A DNA stretch of 64,000 bases from contig NZ_JBEYXW010000003.1 in assembly GCF_040645195.1 (NCBI RefSeq), forward strand, positions 248,001 to 312,000, written 5' to 3'. The number at the start of each line of letters is the position of its first letter. Position 1 is the stretch's first letter. The notes under the pieces are model-generated. The model was not told the DNA's origin. It did no database searches and saw nothing but the letters and a program-made list of their open reading frames with translations. The position numbers and the translations under genes were made by a program. Positions 45,015 through 53,630 of the stretch are shown here, piece after piece. Origin of the DNA: Prauserella_A sp040645195. GTDB taxonomy: Bacteria > Actinomycetota > Actinomycetes > Mycobacteriales > Pseudonocardiaceae.

Positions 45015-46502
45015 ATGAACACCACCCAGACGGCACGGGTCACAGGCGTGCTCGGGACGGCCTGCGTCTCGACGTTCGTGGTCAACGTCAACACCTCGGC
45101 GGTGAGCATCCTGCTGCCCTCCATCGGGGCCGACCTGCATACCTCGCTGGATGCCCTGCAGTGGGCGGTGACGGGTTACATGCTGGTCGGCGCGGCCACC
45201 ATCGTCACCTCCGGCGCGCTGGGTGACATCTTCGGCAGGCGGAAGATCTTCCTGTACGGGCTGGCGCTCTTCGTCGTCTCGTGCGTGTTGATCGCCTTGG
45301 CCTGGGCGGGCTGGATGGTCATCGTGGGCAGGGCCATCCAGGGCGCCGCCGGTGCGGCGATCCTGGCGTCCGGGCTGAGCCTGCTCTCCGCGGGAACGAG
45401 CGGACCCGCACAGATGCGGTCGGTGTCGTTGTGGGGCGCCGCCGCGGCCGCAGGAGCCGCGGCCGGGCCCCTCGTCGGCGGTGTACTCAACGTGGCCGCC
45501 GGCTGGCAGGGCCTGTTCTGGCTGGACGCGGCGATCGCCGCCGTCTGTATCCCGTGGACCCTGCGCACGAACCCGGAATCGCGGGACCCGTCCCGGCCGC
45601 GCTCCATCGACATCGGCGGAACCCTGCTGGTGGCAGCCGTCCTCGTGCCGTTCGTCTTCGCCATGTCCGAAGGCGGAACATGGGGCTGGCTGTCCGTGCC
45701 GACCTTGCTGTGCCTGGCCATCTCCGTGCTCGCGGCGTACGGTTTCGTCCGGGTCGAGCGCCGGAGCGCCGCGCCGCTGGTGAACCTGAGCCTGCTCCGC
45801 AACGCGCTGCTCGTCGGCTCGACGATCGCCATCCTGATCGGGGCCGGCGCGGTCGCGGGACTGTCACTGCTGATCAGCCTGTACTTCCAGGACCCGGCAA
45901 CGCTTGGAATGAGCAGTCTCGTCGCCGGGCTCGCCTCCCTGCCGGTGGCCGCCGGGGTTGTCATCGTCGCGCCCACCGTGACCCCGCTGGCGCACAAGTT
46001 CAGCGCCCGCATCGTGATCCTGAGCGGCTTCGCGCTCATGACGGTCGGGTTCGCCGTACTCGGCGCCACACGCGCGTCCTGGTCGTACTGGGTGTTCCTG
46101 CCCTGCCTGCTGTGCATTGCCGTCGGGCTCGCACTCTCCAACGGGCCCGCGTCGTCCATCGCGACGGATTCGGTGTCCGACGAAGAGATCGGGGCGGCGT
46201 CGGGCATCTCCAACATGGCGCGCTACGTCGGCGGTGCCGTGCTGACGGCCGTCGTCGCGAGCATTTACGCCTCGGTGAGCGCCTCACACGCCGCGACCGG
46301 CGGCGCGCCGGCGGACGCGCTGGCCATGGGGTTCTCCCGGGCGTCCATCGCGCTGGCGATCTTCTCCGCCGCCGGTGTCGTGCTGTGCGTGCGGGTCACC
46401 AAGCGGCTGCGGGCGCCGCGTGCCGCGGACCGGGTCGCGGCGGCCGCGGCAACCGTCCACACGGTCCCCGCGGCACCCGTTCCCGTCACGCAAAGTCCTT
46501 GA
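45015..46502 (+). CDS. MFS transporter, DHA2 (EmrB/QacA) type
   Basis: 495 aa with about fourteen hydrophobic segments. Motif A reads GALGDIFGRRKIF. The N-terminal helix contains the VNVNTSAVSILLPSIGADL segment seen in DHA2 drug exporters. It would expel a hydrophobic compound using the proton gradient. ATG 45015 has GGGGGAG seven bases upstream. It follows the TetR gene, a common repressor-exporter pair. Its 3' end overlaps the convergent acetyltransferase gene by 17 bases. Confidence 0.93.
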   Translation: MNTTQTARVTGVLGTACVSTFVVNVNTSAVSILLPSIGADLHTSLDALQWAVTGYMLVGAATIVTSGALGDIFGRRKIFLYGLALFVVSCVLIALAWAGWMVIVGRAIQGAAGAAILASGLSLLSAGTSGPAQMRSVSLWGAAAAAGAAAGPLVGGVLNVAAGWQGLFWLDAAIAAVCIPWTLRTNPESRDPSRPRSIDIGGTLLVAAVLVPFVFAMSEGGTWGWLSVPTLLCLAISVLAAYGFVRVERRSAAPLVNLSLLRNALLVGSTIAILIGAGAVAGLSLLISLYFQDPATLGMSSLVAGLASLPVAAGVVIVAPTVTPLAHKFSARIVILSGFALMTVGFAVLGATRASWSYWVFLPCLLCIAVGLALSNGPASSIATDSVSDEEIGAASGISNMARYVGGAVLTAVVASIYASVSASHAATGGAPADALAMGFSRASIALAIFSAAGVVLCVRVTKRLRAPRAADRVAAAAATVHTVPAAPVPVTQSP

Positions 46503-46974
46503 CGTACCGGCGACACGGCACCGCGACGAAGCCGTTCCCGACCAGTGCGGCGTGGGTGAAGGAGCCGGCGTCGACCCAGCCGTGCCGCTCGTAGAAACGG
46601 CGCGCTCGTGTGTTTCCCGGCACCACAGCAAGCCAGGTGCTCGGGTGGCCAGCCGCTCTGACCTGCCGTTCGGCCTCCTCGAGCAGGACGTCGGCCACGC
46701 CGCGACCTCGATGGTTCGCAGCAACGAAAACCTGTTCCACCTCGTCACCGTCGACCATGATGAAGCCCGCCACCTCACCATCGACGACGGCGACCGTCGT
46801 ATCGCCGGTGCGTTGCGCTGCCCGGGTGGTAAAGGAGCTCTCGTCGCGGGCGGCGACGAGCTCCGCCGGAACGTTCCCGTCGTGGCCGTCATGCCAGGCA
46901 GCCCGCCAGATCTCGGCGATCACGGCTGCTTCATGCGGTTCGGCCCTGCGGATGTGGATCTGCTCAGTTGCCAT
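46486..46974 (-). CDS. GNAT-family N-acetyltransferase
   Basis: 162 aa. The acetyl-CoA site reads VFVAANHRGRGVADVLLEEA (V-x-x-x-x-R-G-x-G), and the C-terminal part has NTRARRFYERHGW, both typical of GNAT proteins. The substrate is unknown. ATG 46974 has GAGGGGAA six bases upstream. It is transcribed away from the repeat array at 47138-47508, so its promoter lies between that array and 46974. Confidence 0.92.
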   Translation of the reverse strand: MATEQIHIRRAEPHEAAVIAEIWRAAWHDGHDGNVPAELVAARDESSFTTRAAQRTGDTTVAVVDGEVAGFIMVDGDEVEQVFVAANHRGRGVADVLLEEAERQVRAAGHPSTWLAVVPGNTRARRFYERHGWVDAGSFTHAALVGNGFVAVPCRRYVKDFA

Positions 46975-47137
46975 GGTGTTCCCCTCTCACGATGGCAGTC
47001 TGTGTGGCGAGTCCGTCCTCGATATCGGCCGGCGTGTTCGCCGCACAACCAAGTACCAACCCGGCGGTCCCGGGCCGCTGTCGGTGCCAGGACAATGGCT
47101 GAACCTTGATGCCCCGGTCAAGCACGGCCGCCGCTTC

Positions 47138-47242
47138 GCGAGTCCCCCGCTCCAGCACGCGAGTCCCCCGCTCCGGTCGGCGAGTCCCCCGCACCGGTCG
47201 GCGAGTCCCCCACACCGGTTCGCGAATTGCGCATTCCGCAGC
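47138..47242. repeat. 21-bp tandem repeat array, block 1 (five units)
   Basis: Five units start at 47138, 47159, 47180, 47201 and 47222. The first four begin GCGAGTCCCCC; the fifth is degenerate (GCGAATTGCGC). The unit is the reverse complement of the one used in block 2. Confidence 0.88.
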
Positions 47243-47259
47243 CATGACGCGGCCGTCCC

Positions 47260-47508
47260 GAGCGGGCAACTCGCGGGCCCGAGCGGGCAACTGGTGCCCC
47301 CGAACGCGCAATTCGCGCCGAGCGTGGGGCTCGTGAGTTGGAGCGTGGGACTCGCGCGCCTGGACGGGCAACTCGCGGGCCCGAGCGGGCAACTCACGCG
47401 CCTGGACGGGCAACTCGCGCACCTGGGCGGGGGACTCGCGGGCCCGGGCGGGGGACTCGCGGGCTTGGACGGGCAACTCGCGGGCCCGGGCGGGGGACTC
47501 GCGCGGTG
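47260..47508. repeat. 21-bp tandem repeat array, block 2 (twelve units, opposite orientation)
   Basis: Twelve units of the form GRRCGGGNNACTCGCGNNNNN, all 21 bases except one of 18, run to within two bases of the arsR-like stop. Because 21 is a multiple of three, several frames stay open and read as 7-residue periodic Arg/Gly-rich peptides. These are not real genes. Confidence 0.9.
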
Positions 47509-47509
47509 G

Positions 47510-47851
47510 TTACCTTGGCGCAGGGTCGGCGTCGGCGGCGGCTGCGTGGAGGATTTGGTCTACCAGGCCGGGGAAGCGGGTATCCAGCTCAGCGAGGCGC
47601 AGCGTGTTGAAGCGCTGCCTGCCGTTGTCGTACTGCCGGATGATGCCGGCTGCGCGCAGGGTCCGGAAATGGTGGCTCAGCGTCGACGCGGCGACATCCA
47701 GGCCGAACGTTCCACACGGGCGGTCACCCTCCGCGATGAGCATGCGCACGATCCGGCGCCGGGTGGGATCGGCGAGTGCCTGCAGCACGTCGTCCAGCCT
47801 GACGTCCGCAATGTCCGGATGGCGCAGTGGTGCCCATCGTCCCAGCGGCAC
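47510..47851 (-). CDS. ArsR-family regulator
   Basis: 113 aa. LDDVLQALADPTRRRIVRML is followed by the recognition helix ASTLSHHFRTLRAAGII. This is the ArsR/SmtB winged helix. It has a single Cys (RPCGTF) and no obvious CxC metal motif, so the signal is unclear. GTG 47851 has AAGGAG about seven bases upstream. It is divergent from a secreted-protein gene across 94 bp with an inverted repeat, which it probably regulates. Confidence 0.92.
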   Translation of the reverse strand: MPLGRWAPLRHPDIADVRLDDVLQALADPTRRRIVRMLIAEGDRPCGTFGLDVAASTLSHHFRTLRAAGIIRQYDNGRQRFNTLRLAELDTRFPGLVDQILHAAAADADPAPR

Positions 47852-47867
47852 CGCGTTCTCCTTGCAC

Positions 47868-47932
47868 GTCTCTTCGATACTTCACGAAAAGACTACCCCG
47901 GCCATGGTCTATTCGATGCCCGTCGAAGAGAC
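47868..47932. promoter_or_regulatory. Inverted repeat in the arsR-like / secreted-protein intergenic region
   Basis: GTCTCTTCGA (47868-47877) and its exact complement TCGAAGAGAC (47923-47932) lie 45 bases apart across the divergent promoters. They are candidate half-sites for the ArsR-type protein. Confidence 0.45.
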
Positions 47933-47945
47933 AGTGAGGAGAGCC

Positions 47946-48743
47946 ATGCCACGTCAGAAGCTCACCGCCCTGGTGTCCGCGCTAGGTGCCGTGACACTGC
48001 TGATCACGCTCGCGGCCACCCCGGCATCCGCCGCCAGCTGGCCGCTGCCCACCCCTGGCGGCCCGGCGGCGCCCGACGAGCCACCGGCGGATGGTCCCGC
48101 CAACATCGACCAACTCGCGGTGACCGTGCACCAGGACGGCGGCACCCGCAACGGCATCGAGGTGGCTTTCGACCGCACCAGCCGCACCGCGACCGGCGAG
48201 AAACCGGCAGCGGCAAGCCAGTTCGTGTTCCTGTTCGACGAGTCGATCCGGTTCAACCCCGAGCGCTTCCCCACGTGCGAGCGTGAACAGTTCGAGGCAG
48301 GCGGCCCGGATGCGTGCCCCGCGGGCTCCCGCGTCGGCTCGGGCACGGCGCGCGTCTACCCCGACACCACCGCGGAGGTCGCGGTGTTCAACACGCGTTA
48401 CGCGAGCGGCATGCGGGGCGTGCTGATCACGATCCCGGCGACGGGCGGCGTGCTGGAGAACACGTTCGAGCCGGTGACCGGCCTGTACCGCAAGGACTAC
48501 CGCTGGGCTTCCGACGAGCTGCTCCCGTCGGCACTTCCACCTGGGGAACGTACGGCCACCACCCGCTTCCAGGTCTCCTTCGGCGCGACCTTCACCGATG
48601 CCAGGGGCAGGACGCACAGCTTCGTCGAGAGCGTCGCCAGGCCGGGTAAGCAGCTCGACTTCGGCCTGTGGAGCCGGTTCGTCACCGGCCAGGTGCTGTT
48701 GCCGACCACCGAGGCGACCCGCCCCGCCCGTAACACCGTGTAA
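47946..48743 (+). CDS. Secreted protein of unknown function, 265 aa
   Basis: A clear Sec signal peptide (about 1-30) ends ATPASA-AS. The mature part is beta-rich, with a Cys pair (PTCEREQF...DACPAGSRVGSGTARVY). The central motif FLFDESIRFNPERFPTCERE suggests an extracellular binding domain, but I cannot name the family. ATG 47946 follows GAGGAGA. The frame is open upstream without a ribosome site. It is divergent from the ArsR gene. Confidence 0.82.
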   Translation: MPRQKLTALVSALGAVTLLITLAATPASAASWPLPTPGGPAAPDEPPADGPANIDQLAVTVHQDGGTRNGIEVAFDRTSRTATGEKPAAASQFVFLFDESIRFNPERFPTCEREQFEAGGPDACPAGSRVGSGTARVYPDTTAEVAVFNTRYASGMRGVLITIPATGGVLENTFEPVTGLYRKDYRWASDELLPSALPPGERTATTRFQVSFGATFTDARGRTHSFVESVARPGKQLDFGLWSRFVTGQVLLPTTEATRPARNTV

Positions 48744-48759
48744 CCGCGGGAACCTCCAG

Positions 48760-48788
48760 AGCGGGCTGGCCGGCTCGGTCAGCCCGCT
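48760..48788. terminator. Hairpin at the junction of two convergent genes
   Basis: A 9-bp stem AGCGGGCTG / CAGCCCGCT with an 11-base loop overlaps the last codons of the MFS gene at 48779. It probably stops transcription of the secreted-protein gene. Confidence 0.5.
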
Positions 48789-49882
48789 ACCGGGTCCCGG
48801 GCACGCAGGCCGAGCGGCAACGCCGCGGCGACGGCGACCGCCAACAGCAGGGCGGCGGGCAGGCCCGCCACCGCCCATGCCCCGAACAGCAGGAGCCCGG
48901 CGAGATCGGTACCGAGCCCGGCGACCGAGGTGATCGTCGCTCGCGCACGGCTGTCGATGCGCTGCTGCAGCCGCGCGTTGCCGACCACCAGCACCGCCCG
49001 GTACAGCGCGTAGAACAGGGCCACCGCCGCCAGGCCGGCCGGGTGCGCAACCATCCCCGCCAGGCCGAAAAGCGCCACGCCGGCGAGCAGCGCCGCACTC
49101 AATGCGCCGGCGGGCAACCTGTCCAGCCTGCCTGCCAACGCCGCACCCACGGCACCCACCAACGGGATCGCCACGACCGCGAGCGGCACCCAGTCGATCG
49201 GCACATGCCAATCCCGGGCCAGCAGCGGGAAATACTCCTCGATGCCGTCCAGCGACGCCAGCAGGGCAACCGCGATCACGGCGCTGCGCACCGCGGGGCT
49301 CGTGACCGCTTCCACCACACCGGACCGCAGCGTGGTGAAGTAACCGCGTTCTTCCTCCGGTTCGTCCTTTTCGGACAACCCACGAGGCCCCTCGGGTAAC
49401 CGTGACGCGACAAACGCGGCGGCGAGGCACGTTCCGACGCTCGCCCAGCCGACGATGGGATAACCGCCGAGCGAGAACAGCACGGTGGCCGCCAGTGCGG
49501 CGGGAACCTGCGCGATCAGCTCGAACGCGTTGACCTGGCCGTACAGCCGGGTGAAGTGCTCGGCGGCATTCGCGGCGGCCAACCCGTCGTAGAGCAGCGC
49601 CTCGACGGCACCGGACACGAGCGTGCCACCGATGCCCCACAGCACGAAACCGGCGGCGAACGCGGCGAAACCCGGCGTCGCCGTCCACAATGCATAGCCG
49701 GCAGCCTGCAGGATGCCGCCCGCGACAAGCGATGCCTTGCGGGAGAACCGGTCGGCGAGCGCACCGGTGGGCACCTCGGCGACAACGCCCACCACCGACC
49801 AGATGGCGAACAGCGCCGAGATCTCGGCGTCGGACAGGCCCGTGTCGGCGAACAGCAGCGCATACAGCGGGTACAGGGGCAC
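48779..49882 (-). CDS. MFS transporter, 367 aa, 5' end uncertain
   Basis: About eleven hydrophobic helices. Motif A is EVPTGALADRFSRKASLV. The only GTG/ATG start, GTG 49882, would cut the first helix short and has no ribosome site. The frame continues upstream through RPLARLIRLWALLAD, which completes that helix, to a stop at 49960, without a standard start codon. Either a rare start (CTG) is used or a frameshift has separated the true start. It would export or import a small molecule of unknown identity. Confidence 0.8.
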   Translation of the reverse strand: MPLYPLYALLFADTGLSDAEISALFAIWSVVGVVAEVPTGALADRFSRKASLVAGGILQAAGYALWTATPGFAAFAAGFVLWGIGGTLVSGAVEALLYDGLAAANAAEHFTRLYGQVNAFELIAQVPAALAATVLFSLGGYPIVGWASVGTCLAAAFVASRLPEGPRGLSEKDEPEEERGYFTTLRSGVVEAVTSPAVRSAVIAVALLASLDGIEEYFPLLARDWHVPIDWVPLAVVAIPLVGAVGAALAGRLDRLPAGALSAALLAGVALFGLAGMVAHPAGLAAVALFYALYRAVLVVGNARLQQRIDSRARATITSVAGLGTDLAGLLLFGAWAVAGLPAALLLAVAVAAALPLGLRARDPVAG

Positions 49883-50059
49883 CGTGTCGGCGAGCAGCGC
49901 CCAGAGCCGGATCAGCCGGGCGAGCGGACGGGCCGCCTCAGGTAGAGGTGTTGGGCGTCAACGGAAAGGCATGCCCAGACCATAGCCTGGATCGCGAGAA
50001 TTGTCCCCTGCCTTCGCTCACGCATGGCCGGGAGTCCCGCGCTGGGGGAGACTCGAACC

Positions 50060-50440
50060 ATGCCATTGCCATCACGCCTCGCGCGGTTCAACCGCGTCGT
50101 CACCAACCACATCACGCGCCGCGGTGCCGAGTGGCTGCCCGGCTTCGGCGTCATCCGCCATCGGGGCCGCAAGTCGGGCCACCTGTACTCGACACCGGTG
50201 AACGCCTTCCGCACGCAGGACGGCTACGTTGTCGCCCTCGCCTACGGCACGCGCACGGACTGGGTCCGCAACGTGCAGGCAGCCGACGGCTGCCAGCTGC
50301 GCACCCGCGGCCGCACGGTCCGGCTGAACAAACCACGCATCGTGCACGACGAGCGGAGGGACGCGATGCCCGCGGCCGTGCGCGGCTTGCTCGGGCTGGT
50401 GGACGTGAACGATTTCATGTACCTCACGGAGAAACCCTGA
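50060..50440 (+). CDS. F420/deazaflavin-type nitroreductase-family protein (DUF385)
   Basis: 126 aa. RHRGRKSGHLYSTPVNAF and YVVALAYGTRTDWVRNVQAA match the split-beta-barrel DDN family, where RxGR-SG and the G-T-x-x-W-x-x-N segment contact deazaflavin F420. It is likely an F420H2-dependent reductase of quinones or similar compounds. ATG 50060 follows GGGGGAG. It is convergent with the next gene, with three bases between the stops. Confidence 0.88.
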   Translation: MPLPSRLARFNRVVTNHITRRGAEWLPGFGVIRHRGRKSGHLYSTPVNAFRTQDGYVVALAYGTRTDWVRNVQAADGCQLRTRGRTVRLNKPRIVHDERRDAMPAAVRGLLGLVDVNDFMYLTEKP

Positions 50441-50443
50441 CCA

Positions 50444-50848
50444 TCACTTGCGAATAGCGGCGACCGCCCGCACCACCGCAATGCACCGGTCCTCGACGTA
50501 GGCGAGCCCCGCCTCCTCGGCGATCGCCCGCGCCTCCGCCGAGACGATGCCCTGCTGCAACCACAGCGCCTTCGCGCCGATCCGCACCGCGTCGCGAGCG
50601 ACAGCAGGCGCGTCGTGCGACGGCCGGAACACGTTCACCACGTCCACCGCCTCCGGGATCTCCGTCAGCGACCGGTACACCCGCTCGCCGAGCAGCGTGT
50701 CCGCCACCGGGTTGACCGGGATCACCCGGAAGCCCGCCGCCTGCATGGCGGCCGGCACGGAATGCGCCTCCTTGGCGGGGTCACGGCTCAGTCCGACCAC
50801 GGCGATCGTGGCCGAATCACGAAGAATGCGTTCCGCTGTGTCGTCCAT
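50444..50848 (-). CDS. CoA-binding domain protein (YccU-like)
   Basis: 134 aa. TIAVVGLSRDPAKEAHSV and HSVPAAMQAAGFRVIPVNP form the CoA-binding Rossmann fold seen alone in YccU-type proteins. KALWLQQGIVSAEARAIAEE is also conserved. The role is unknown. ATG 50848 aligns with family starts; an in-frame GTG at 50872 adds eight residues and is possible. It follows the ThDP enzyme gene closely on the same strand and is probably co-transcribed with it. Confidence 0.87.
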   Translation of the reverse strand: MDDTAERILRDSATIAVVGLSRDPAKEAHSVPAAMQAAGFRVIPVNPVADTLLGERVYRSLTEIPEAVDVVNVFRPSHDAPAVARDAVRIGAKALWLQQGIVSAEARAIAEEAGLAYVEDRCIAVVRAVAAIRK

Positions 50849-50873
50849 ACCGCCATTATCCGCGATCGCCACC

Positions 50874-52508
50874 TCACCCGGCCCGGTACCAGCGGGGAGA
50901 CGTGTTGAGCGGCGGGCTCAGTTCGGCGCTCACCACCAGCACGTTCGGTTCGTCGGCGCGGGTGAACTCCCGCAGCAGCCTGCGAAACGCCCTGCCGAAA
51001 CCGTCCACCCGGTCGGCGTAGACACCGAACGACTTGGCCAGCCCGACGAAGTCCGGCGTCACCAGGTCGACGCCACAATGCGGCAGACCTGCCCGTGTCT
51101 GGTCGTAGCGCAGCATGCCGTACCCGCCGTCGTCGACGATCACGACGGTGAGTGGCAGGTTCTCCTGGATTGCCGTGGCCAGTTCACCGACGCCGTAGAG
51201 GAACCCGCCATCGCCGGTGACGCACACCGCACGGCCGGCGCCGGCCGCGGCCACCCCCAGCGAGGCCGGAAAGCCGAAGCCGAGCGTGCCCCAGCCCATC
51301 GGGTAGGCGAGCTTGCGTGGCGCGGCGATCCGGTAGAAACCGCCCACCCAGTAGCCCGCAACGCACATGTCCGGCACGAGTACCGCGTCGTCCGGCAGCG
51401 TTTCCCCGAGCGCTGCGAGGAACTCGGCCGCCTGCGGCTCCTCCTTGCGGACCCGGCGGCGTACCTTCAACTCGATCTCGTCGAGCCGGCGGCTGAGCTC
51501 GTCCAGCCCGGCCCTGGGCGCGAGCCCGACGAGCAGCCGCTCCACGACATCGCGGGCGTCGCCCTGCAGCAACAGGTCCGGCGGGTAGTTCTTGGCGGCG
51601 TCGGCGGCATCGACGTTGACGGCGATGAGGCGCGGTGGCTGGGGCATCCGCCAGTTCTGCGTCATCAGCCCGTCGAAGTCCGTACCGATGGCGAGTACGA
51701 CGTCGGCCTCGTCCCACAGCGCACCGACCTCGGGGGTGTGCACGGGGTTCGACGCGCGGCACGGATGGTCGGGCGACACGATCCCCCGAGCGGCGAAGGT
51801 CGTGACGATCGGCGCCGCAAGCGTTTCCGCCAGCTTGCCGATGGCCTCCCCCGCACCGGCGCGCAGCGCACCGCCACCTGCCCAGATCAGCGGGCGCCGC
51901 GCGGAGCTCAGTGCCTCACGCGCCCGGTCCAGGTCCGCCATGGCCACCGTGTGCAGCAGTTCGGTGGGCTCGAGGTCGGCGCTGTCAGCCGCCTCCTCCC
52001 GCAGGAAGTCGGTGGGGACGCCGACGTACACGGGGCCACTCTGCGGCCGCAACGCCAGTTTGGCCGCACGCCGGATGGTCGGCGCGATCGCATCGGGATG
52101 GTCGACCGTGAACCCGGCCTTGGTGACCGGCGCGAACATCGCCTGCTGGTCGCTCGTCTCGTGCAGCACCCCACGCACCGTGCCGGGCCTGCGCAGCGCG
52201 GCGGGGATGTCGGTGGCGATCACCAGCACCGGCGAGGCCGACGCCCGCGCCTCCCCGACCGCGGCGAGGGTGTTCGCGGCACCGGGGCCGGTGGTCACCA
52301 ACGCGACGCCGAGCCTGCCGGTCGCACGGGCGTAGCCGTCTGCTGCGAAGCCGGCCGCCTGCTCGTGGCGCACGCCGATGAGCCGGATGCTGGTCGCCGA
52401 CAACGCCTCCCAGATGGGCAGGTTGTGCACGCCGGGGAGACCGAACGCCACGTCGACTCCGAGTTCGGTCAGTGCATCGACGAGACGCTGCGCTCCGATC
52501 TGGGTCAC
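50874..52508 (-). CDS. Thiamine-diphosphate enzyme, acetolactate synthase / benzoylformate decarboxylase family
   Basis: 544 aa in three domains. RHEQAAGFAADGYARATG carries the conserved Glu that activates ThDP. The cofactor site is GDGGFLYGVGELATAIQEN, with VVIVDDGGYGMLR downstream. It lacks a neighbouring regulatory subunit gene and branched-chain genes, so it is probably a catabolic or 2-oxoacid decarboxylase paralogue rather than the biosynthetic IlvB. GTG 52508 is used; no strong ribosome site is visible. Confidence 0.9.
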   Translation of the reverse strand: MTQIGAQRLVDALTELGVDVAFGLPGVHNLPIWEALSATSIRLIGVRHEQAAGFAADGYARATGRLGVALVTTGPGAANTLAAVGEARASASPVLVIATDIPAALRRPGTVRGVLHETSDQQAMFAPVTKAGFTVDHPDAIAPTIRRAAKLALRPQSGPVYVGVPTDFLREEAADSADLEPTELLHTVAMADLDRAREALSSARRPLIWAGGGALRAGAGEAIGKLAETLAAPIVTTFAARGIVSPDHPCRASNPVHTPEVGALWDEADVVLAIGTDFDGLMTQNWRMPQPPRLIAVNVDAADAAKNYPPDLLLQGDARDVVERLLVGLAPRAGLDELSRRLDEIELKVRRRVRKEEPQAAEFLAALGETLPDDAVLVPDMCVAGYWVGGFYRIAAPRKLAYPMGWGTLGFGFPASLGVAAAGAGRAVCVTGDGGFLYGVGELATAIQENLPLTVVIVDDGGYGMLRYDQTRAGLPHCGVDLVTPDFVGLAKSFGVYADRVDGFGRAFRRLLREFTRADEPNVLVVSAELSPPLNTSPRWYRAG

Positions 52509-52554
52509 CCGGCGAGGATACGAGCCCCCCGATCACGGTGTCGCGCAGACCTCG

Positions 52555-53556
52555 TCACCACTGCGGCGGCAGGGTTTCCGCCTGCGGCGGCGGACCCGGC
52601 GGTGTGCCGTCGCCGAAAGGCCTTCCGCCGAGCGACTCCCGCCCGTGCGGCGCCGCCCACAGCGAAAGGTCTGGACCTTTCGGCACGATGCGTGTCGGGT
52701 TGACCTGCTCGTGCACCTGGTAGTAATGGCGCTTGATGTGATCGAAATCGACGGTGTCACCGAAACCCGGTGTCTGGAACAGGTCGCGCGCGTAGGCCCA
52801 CAGCACCGGCAGCTCGGTGAGCTTGTTGCGGTTGCACTTGAAATGACCGTGGTACACCGCGTCGAACCGGACGAGCGTGGTGAACAGCCGGATGTCGGCC
52901 TCGGTAATGGTGTCGCCCACCAGATAGCGCTGCCGCGCCAGGCGTTCGGACAGCGCATCCAGTTGGGCGAACAGCCGGTCGTAGGCTTCGTCGTAGGCAT
53001 GTTGCTTCGAGGCGAAACCGGCTTCGTACACCGCCGCGTTGACGTCTGCGTACACAGCACGGTTGACCTCGTCGATCTCGGCTCGTAATGCCTCGGGGTA
53101 CAGATCAGGGGCGCCCTGGCGGTGGTGGGCGGTCCATTCGGTGGCGAGGTCCAGCGTGATCTGCGGATAGTCGTTGGTGACCAACCGTCCGCTGGGGATG
53201 TCCACGATGGCGGGCACACTGATGCCACCGGTGTAGTCGGGGTCGGCCAGCGTATAGGCCTCGTGCAGGTACTTGATGCCGAGCACCGGGTCGACGCCAC
53301 CGGGGTCGAGTGTGAACCGCCAGCTCTGCTCGTCCTGAATCGGGTCGGCGACGGCAACCGAGATGACCGGTTCGAGGCCGAGCAGCCTGCGCACGACGAG
53401 CCCCCGGCTTGCCCACGGGCAGGCCCTGCTGACCACGAGCCGGTAGCGGCCGGGTTCCACCGGCCAGCCGTCCCGGCCGTCGGCGGTGATGCGGCCCGCG
53501 AACCGATTGGGGGCGCGGTGAAATTCCCCGGTTTCCGGGTCCGTCGGAATGGTCAT
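52555..53556 (-). CDS. Glutathionyl-hydroquinone reductase-like protein (YqjG/ECM4 family)
   Basis: 333 aa. The active-site motif SRACPWASR has the single catalytic Cys, followed by VAVADPIQDE and SVPAIVDIPSGRLVTNDYPQ, then an all-helical GST C-domain with YLVGDTITEADIRLFTTLVR. Because actinobacteria use mycothiol, the natural co-substrate may be mycothiol rather than glutathione. ATG 53556 is the likely start; a frame to 53586 is possible. Confidence 0.92.
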   Translation of the reverse strand: MTIPTDPETGEFHRAPNRFAGRITADGRDGWPVEPGRYRLVVSRACPWASRGLVVRRLLGLEPVISVAVADPIQDEQSWRFTLDPGGVDPVLGIKYLHEAYTLADPDYTGGISVPAIVDIPSGRLVTNDYPQITLDLATEWTAHHRQGAPDLYPEALRAEIDEVNRAVYADVNAAVYEAGFASKQHAYDEAYDRLFAQLDALSERLARQRYLVGDTITEADIRLFTTLVRFDAVYHGHFKCNRNKLTELPVLWAYARDLFQTPGFGDTVDFDHIKRHYYQVHEQVNPTRIVPKGPDLSLWAAPHGRESLGGRPFGDGTPPGPPPQAETLPPQW

Positions 53557-53630
53557 GTCATGGACAGTAGTACGTAGACTCGGCATTCGGCGTGCCCGAG
53601 CGCCGGCTCAGCGAGGCGGGGTGAGGCGGG

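Noticed and set aside
47138..47508. CRISPR array
   Set aside because: The units are contiguous without unique spacers, diverge from one another and change orientation. No cas gene is near.
46964..47610. Several open frames through the 21-bp repeat array
   Set aside because: They stay open only because the unit is 21 bases long. The peptides are 7-residue periodic on both strands, so no strand is favoured.
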